From JAGDMJ01 sp963809695 (GTDB lineage Bacteria > Bacteroidota > Ignavibacteria > UBA10030 > UBA6906): a stretch of DNA of 64,000 bases. Each line of letters begins with the position of its first letter. Within the stretch, counting starts at the first letter, position 1. A model generated the notes under the pieces. It was not told the origin of the DNA. It was given only the letters and a program-made list of their open reading frames with translations, and searched no databases. Below, one piece after another: positions 61,511-64,000 of this stretch. Made by a program: the position numbers and the translations under genes. The stretch is from the NCBI GenBank assembly GCA_963809695.1, contig CAWEKI010000008.1, forward strand, positions 124,001 to 188,000, written 5' to 3'.

Positions 61511-63034
61511 ATGCGGCATTTCAAAGATAGCATCCTGGAACTGATTGTTCAGACATCGAGCAATTTGCCTCCTGATGTCCGGCGGGCGCTTCAGACTGCC
61601 ATGCAGAACGAGACTCCGGGGACCCAAGCAGCACTCGCCCTCGATACCATCGCCATCAATATTGACATGGCCTGCGATGATGAAGCGCCCATCTGCCAGG
61701 ACACCGGTATGCCGACCTTCGAGATCAAGACTCCCGCCGGAGCGAACCAGTTGGTCATGCGCGAACAGATCCGGGAGGCGATCGCGGAAGCAACAGGGAC
61801 TGGCAAGTTGCGCCCTAACTCGGTTGACTCGCTGACCGGAAAGAACAGCGGTAACAACCTGGGCGAGGGGACCCCGGTCATGCATTTCGAGCAATGGGAA
61901 AAGGATGAGATCGAAGTGCGGCTGCTCCTGAAGGGAGGAGGGTGCGAAAATAAGAACATCCAGTATTCCGTCCCGGTGGAGCTGTCCAATCTTGGACGGG
62001 CGGACAGAAATCTGGAGGGGGTCAGAAAGTGCATTATGCACGCCGTTTATCAGGCGCAGGGGCACGGATGCAGCGTCGGGGTGCTCGGGGTGGCGATCGG
62101 AGGAGATCGTGCTTCAGGGTACGCACATGCCAAGCAGCAGTTGTTCCGCACCTTGGACGATGTGAACTCGAACCCTCAGCTGGCAAAGCTCGAACAGACG
62201 ATTATGCGAGACGCGAACAAGCTGGGCATCGGCACGATGGGATTCGGCGGCGCGGTAACCCTGATCGGCTGCAAGATCGGCGCTTTTAACCGCCTGCCGG
62301 CCAGCTTCTTCGTAAGCGTGGCATACGATTGCTGGGCCTTCCGGCGCCTTGGCGTGGTGCTCGATGCCGGCACAGGGGAGATTACTCGTTGGCTGTACCG
62401 GGATGACACGCCGGCCATACGGATGGCCCGGGCCGAACAGCTCCCCCTGACCGGGCGGGAAATCTCGTTGACCATGCCGCTTTCTGAAGAGCAGGTGCGT
62501 GCCCTGAACGTGGGAGACGTCGTGCTCCTGAACGGCCCGATGCATACCGGTCGGGATGCACTGCATCACTACCTGCAAACCCATGATGCGCCTGTGGATC
62601 TGCGGGGCGCTGCCCTGTATCATTGCGGGCCCGTTGCGCTTAAGAAAGGGGACCGGTGGTTCCTGAATGCGGCCGGCCCCACAACCAGCAGCCGCGAGGA
62701 ACCCTACCAGGCCGAGGTTATCCGCAAATGCGGCGTGCGTGCGGTGATCGGCAAGGGAGGCATGGGAGCTAGAACGCTTGCAGCTCTGAAAGAGCATGGA
62801 GCGGTCTATCTGAACGCCATAGGAGGTGCAGCTCAGTACTACACGAAATGCATAACCAACGTCGATGCAGTGGACTTTCTCGAATTCGGCATCCCGGAGG
62901 CGATGTGGCACATCACGGTCAGGGATTTCCCCGCAATTGTGACCATGGATGCGCGTGGGAATAGCCTCCACGCAGACGTCGATAAAGCCTCGGCAGGAAA
63001 GCTCGCGACATTTGCCGAGCCGGTGACCAAATGA
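61511..63034 (+). CDS. fumA: Fumarate hydratase, class I (fused subunits)
   Basis: Reversible hydration of fumarate to malate with a 4Fe-4S cluster. 507 residues: N-terminal alpha-part with PICQDTGMPTFE and KGGGCENKN and C-terminal beta-part with LNGPMHTGRDALHH and GPTTSSREEPYQAEVI. The cluster cysteines include those in CQDTG, GHGCSVGV-type and the IGCKIGAF segment. Oxygen-sensitive class I enzymes are typical for anaerobic or facultative bacteria. Links with succinyl-CoA genes upstream (53-57 kb). Start ATG with GAGGA upstream. Confidence 0.93.
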   Translation: MRHFKDSILELIVQTSSNLPPDVRRALQTAMQNETPGTQAALALDTIAINIDMACDDEAPICQDTGMPTFEIKTPAGANQLVMREQIREAIAEATGTGKLRPNSVDSLTGKNSGNNLGEGTPVMHFEQWEKDEIEVRLLLKGGGCENKNIQYSVPVELSNLGRADRNLEGVRKCIMHAVYQAQGHGCSVGVLGVAIGGDRASGYAHAKQQLFRTLDDVNSNPQLAKLEQTIMRDANKLGIGTMGFGGAVTLIGCKIGAFNRLPASFFVSVAYDCWAFRRLGVVLDAGTGEITRWLYRDDTPAIRMARAEQLPLTGREISLTMPLSEEQVRALNVGDVVLLNGPMHTGRDALHHYLQTHDAPVDLRGAALYHCGPVALKKGDRWFLNAAGPTTSSREEPYQAEVIRKCGVRAVIGKGGMGARTLAALKEHGAVYLNAIGGAAQYYTKCITNVDAVDFLEFGIPEAMWHITVRDFPAIVTMDARGNSLHADVDKASAGKLATFAEPVTK

Positions 63035-63050
63035 TCGGAAAGGGAACGCC

Positions 63051-64000
63051 ATGACCAATGTGAGGCTCTATGATGTTCCCACCATCACGTCCATCCAGGA
63101 CATGGTCCTGCGGTCGGCACGTGTGCACGGAGACAGGCTGGCGCTGGAGGATCTCAAGGATACACCGATTCCCAGGCTCACCTACGGGGCGCTTCTCAAG
63201 AAGATCCTGAAGCTTGGAACCGCCTTGATAGGGCTCGGGCTCAAGCCCCGAAGCCACATAGCAATCATCAGCGAAAACCGCACACAGTGGAGCCTCGCGT
63301 ATCTGACGGGGATGTGTTTCGACTATGTCATGGTCCCGATCGACCGAAACCTCCCGGCGAACGAGATATTGAACATTATCCATGAGTCCGAGGCGGTGGC
63401 CATTTTCTATTCGGAGGCGCTCGAGCCGATGATGGCCGAGTCGCGCGGGTCGCTGAGGAATCTCAGGTACTTCATCAACATGGACGCACCGGCTTCGCGC
63501 GGCGGCGTCTATTCGATGACCGAGATGGTCGAGCAGAGCCCGGGATGCGCCCCCGATGAGCTTCCCAAAATCGATCCCGAGGATCTGGCCGAGATCATTT
63601 TCACTTCGGGTTCCCTTGGCAGGGCCAAAGGGGCTATGCTCAGCCAGAAGAACCTCGCCTCGAACCTGATGGCGATGACCAAGATGATCAATATCCTCAA
63701 AGAGGACCGTTTCCTGATGGTCCTCCCGATCCATCACACCTACGCCTGTACGTGCGGCTTTCTCTGTCCGATGTTCTCCGGAGCATCAGTTCATTATGCC
63801 AGATCGCTCAAAACCGTCGTAGAAGACCTCCAGCAGGTGCATGCGACACTTCTTCTCGGTGTGCCGCTTCTGTTTGACAAAATGTTCAGGCGCATCAATA
63901 GGTCCATCGGGGAAAAGAAGCTGCTGGCGGTGCTCATTGGTCCCCTGCTCAAGGCGACTGATGTTGTTGAAAAGGTCGGCTGGAAAAGATTTAAGCGGCA
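63051..64000 (+). CDS. Long-chain acyl-CoA synthetase, AMP-binding (cut at right edge)
   Basis: The frame runs from the ATG at 63051 (AAAGGGA 5 bases before it) to the end of the window, so only the N-terminal 316 residues are visible. They form an AMP-binding acyl-CoA ligase of the FadD/LACS type: EKGTALIGLGLKPRSHIAIISENR-like start (in the window RSHIAIISENRTQWSLAYL), FTSGSLGRAKGAMLS for the P-loop and PIHHTYACTCGFLCPM. The P-loop differs from the usual TSGTTGxPKG at two places. It may activate fatty acids imported by a FadL-type porin. Could be damaged or diverged; the catalytic C-domain is outside. Confidence 0.85.
   Translation, partial: MTNVRLYDVPTITSIQDMVLRSARVHGDRLALEDLKDTPIPRLTYGALLKKILKLGTALIGLGLKPRSHIAIISENRTQWSLAYLTGMCFDYVMVPIDRNLPANEILNIIHESEAVAIFYSEALEPMMAESRGSLRNLRYFINMDAPASRGGVYSMTEMVEQSPGCAPDELPKIDPEDLAEIIFTSGSLGRAKGAMLSQKNLASNLMAMTKMINILKEDRFLMVLPIHHTYACTCGFLCPMFSGASVHYARSLKTVVEDLQQVHATLLLGVPLLFDKMFRRINRSIGEKKLLAVLIGPLLKATDVVEKVGWKRFKR

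Noticed and set aside
1..64000. CRISPR arrays, transposases, integrases, tRNA and rRNA genes
   Set aside because: No repeat-spacer pattern, no recombinase ORF and no tRNA-like cloverleaf was seen in the intergenic stretches.

Overview
The window looks like chromosomal DNA of a free-living, heterotrophic, GC-rich member of the Bacteroidota/Ignavibacteria side of the FCB group. Four things point there. An amylase ends in a type IX secretion sorting domain of the NFPNPFNPSTSIRFELP class. There is a DUF3276 (PUR-alpha-like) gene, and a TonB-dependent receptor with a carboxypeptidase-regulatory-like domain sits next to a GH92 hydrolase. Finally, at least five upstream regions carry TTG-N20-TAYC(T/G)T, the spacing and shape of the Bacteroidota -33/-7 promoter. 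I saw no rRNA, tRNA, CRISPR array, insertion sequence or phage gene.

Layout. 1-16.7 kb (+): a tightly packed glycan-utilisation run: truncated GH42 beta-galactosidase, MFS transporter, PIG-L-type deacetylase, three tandem GH10-like paralogs, a zinc methyltransferase-like UroD protein, a secreted GH13 amylase with T9SS signal, an SDR, an aldo/keto reductase and a WecE-like sugar aminotransferase, closed by a strong terminator. 16.7-20.6 kb: a FadL-type outer-membrane porin (-) diverges from aroF (DAHP synthase) and a membrane metallophosphoesterase; the aroF leader holds a terminator-like hairpin. 20.7-31.7 kb (-): S9 peptidase, HAD phosphatase, small alpha/beta protein, TonB receptor, GH92, TrpF, second UroD-like protein, YbaK, ApaG, PanD.

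31.9-40.4 kb (+): alr, a single-domain response regulator, threonine dehydrogenase, M28 peptidase, a FAD/Fe-S D-lactate dehydrogenase and LarA lactate racemase; the last two probably let the cell use both lactate enantiomers. 40.4-43.7 kb (-): a beta-propeller plus amidohydrolase protein. 43.8-52.0 kb: PUR-alpha-like protein, thioredoxin, RmuC, LpoB-like and COG3014-like envelope lipoproteins, a response regulator (-), GlgB, a CarH-like B12 photoreceptor and a TIGR01777 SDR. 53-57 kb (+): carboxyltransferase, biotin carrier, methylmalonyl-CoA mutase large subunit and epimerase, the propionyl-CoA/succinyl-CoA segment. 57-64 kb (+): AspT-family transporter, UppP, a pseudo-receiver protein, QueC, class I fumarase and the start of an acyl-CoA synthetase.

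Most of this is ordinary metabolism. The points I rate as most worth following are the CarH-like regulator with a complete W-x9-E-H light-sensing motif, the aroF leader, the recurring promoter signature, the triplicated GH10 block with UroD-like and PIG-L partners, and a receiver domain whose phosphoacceptor Asp is Glu.
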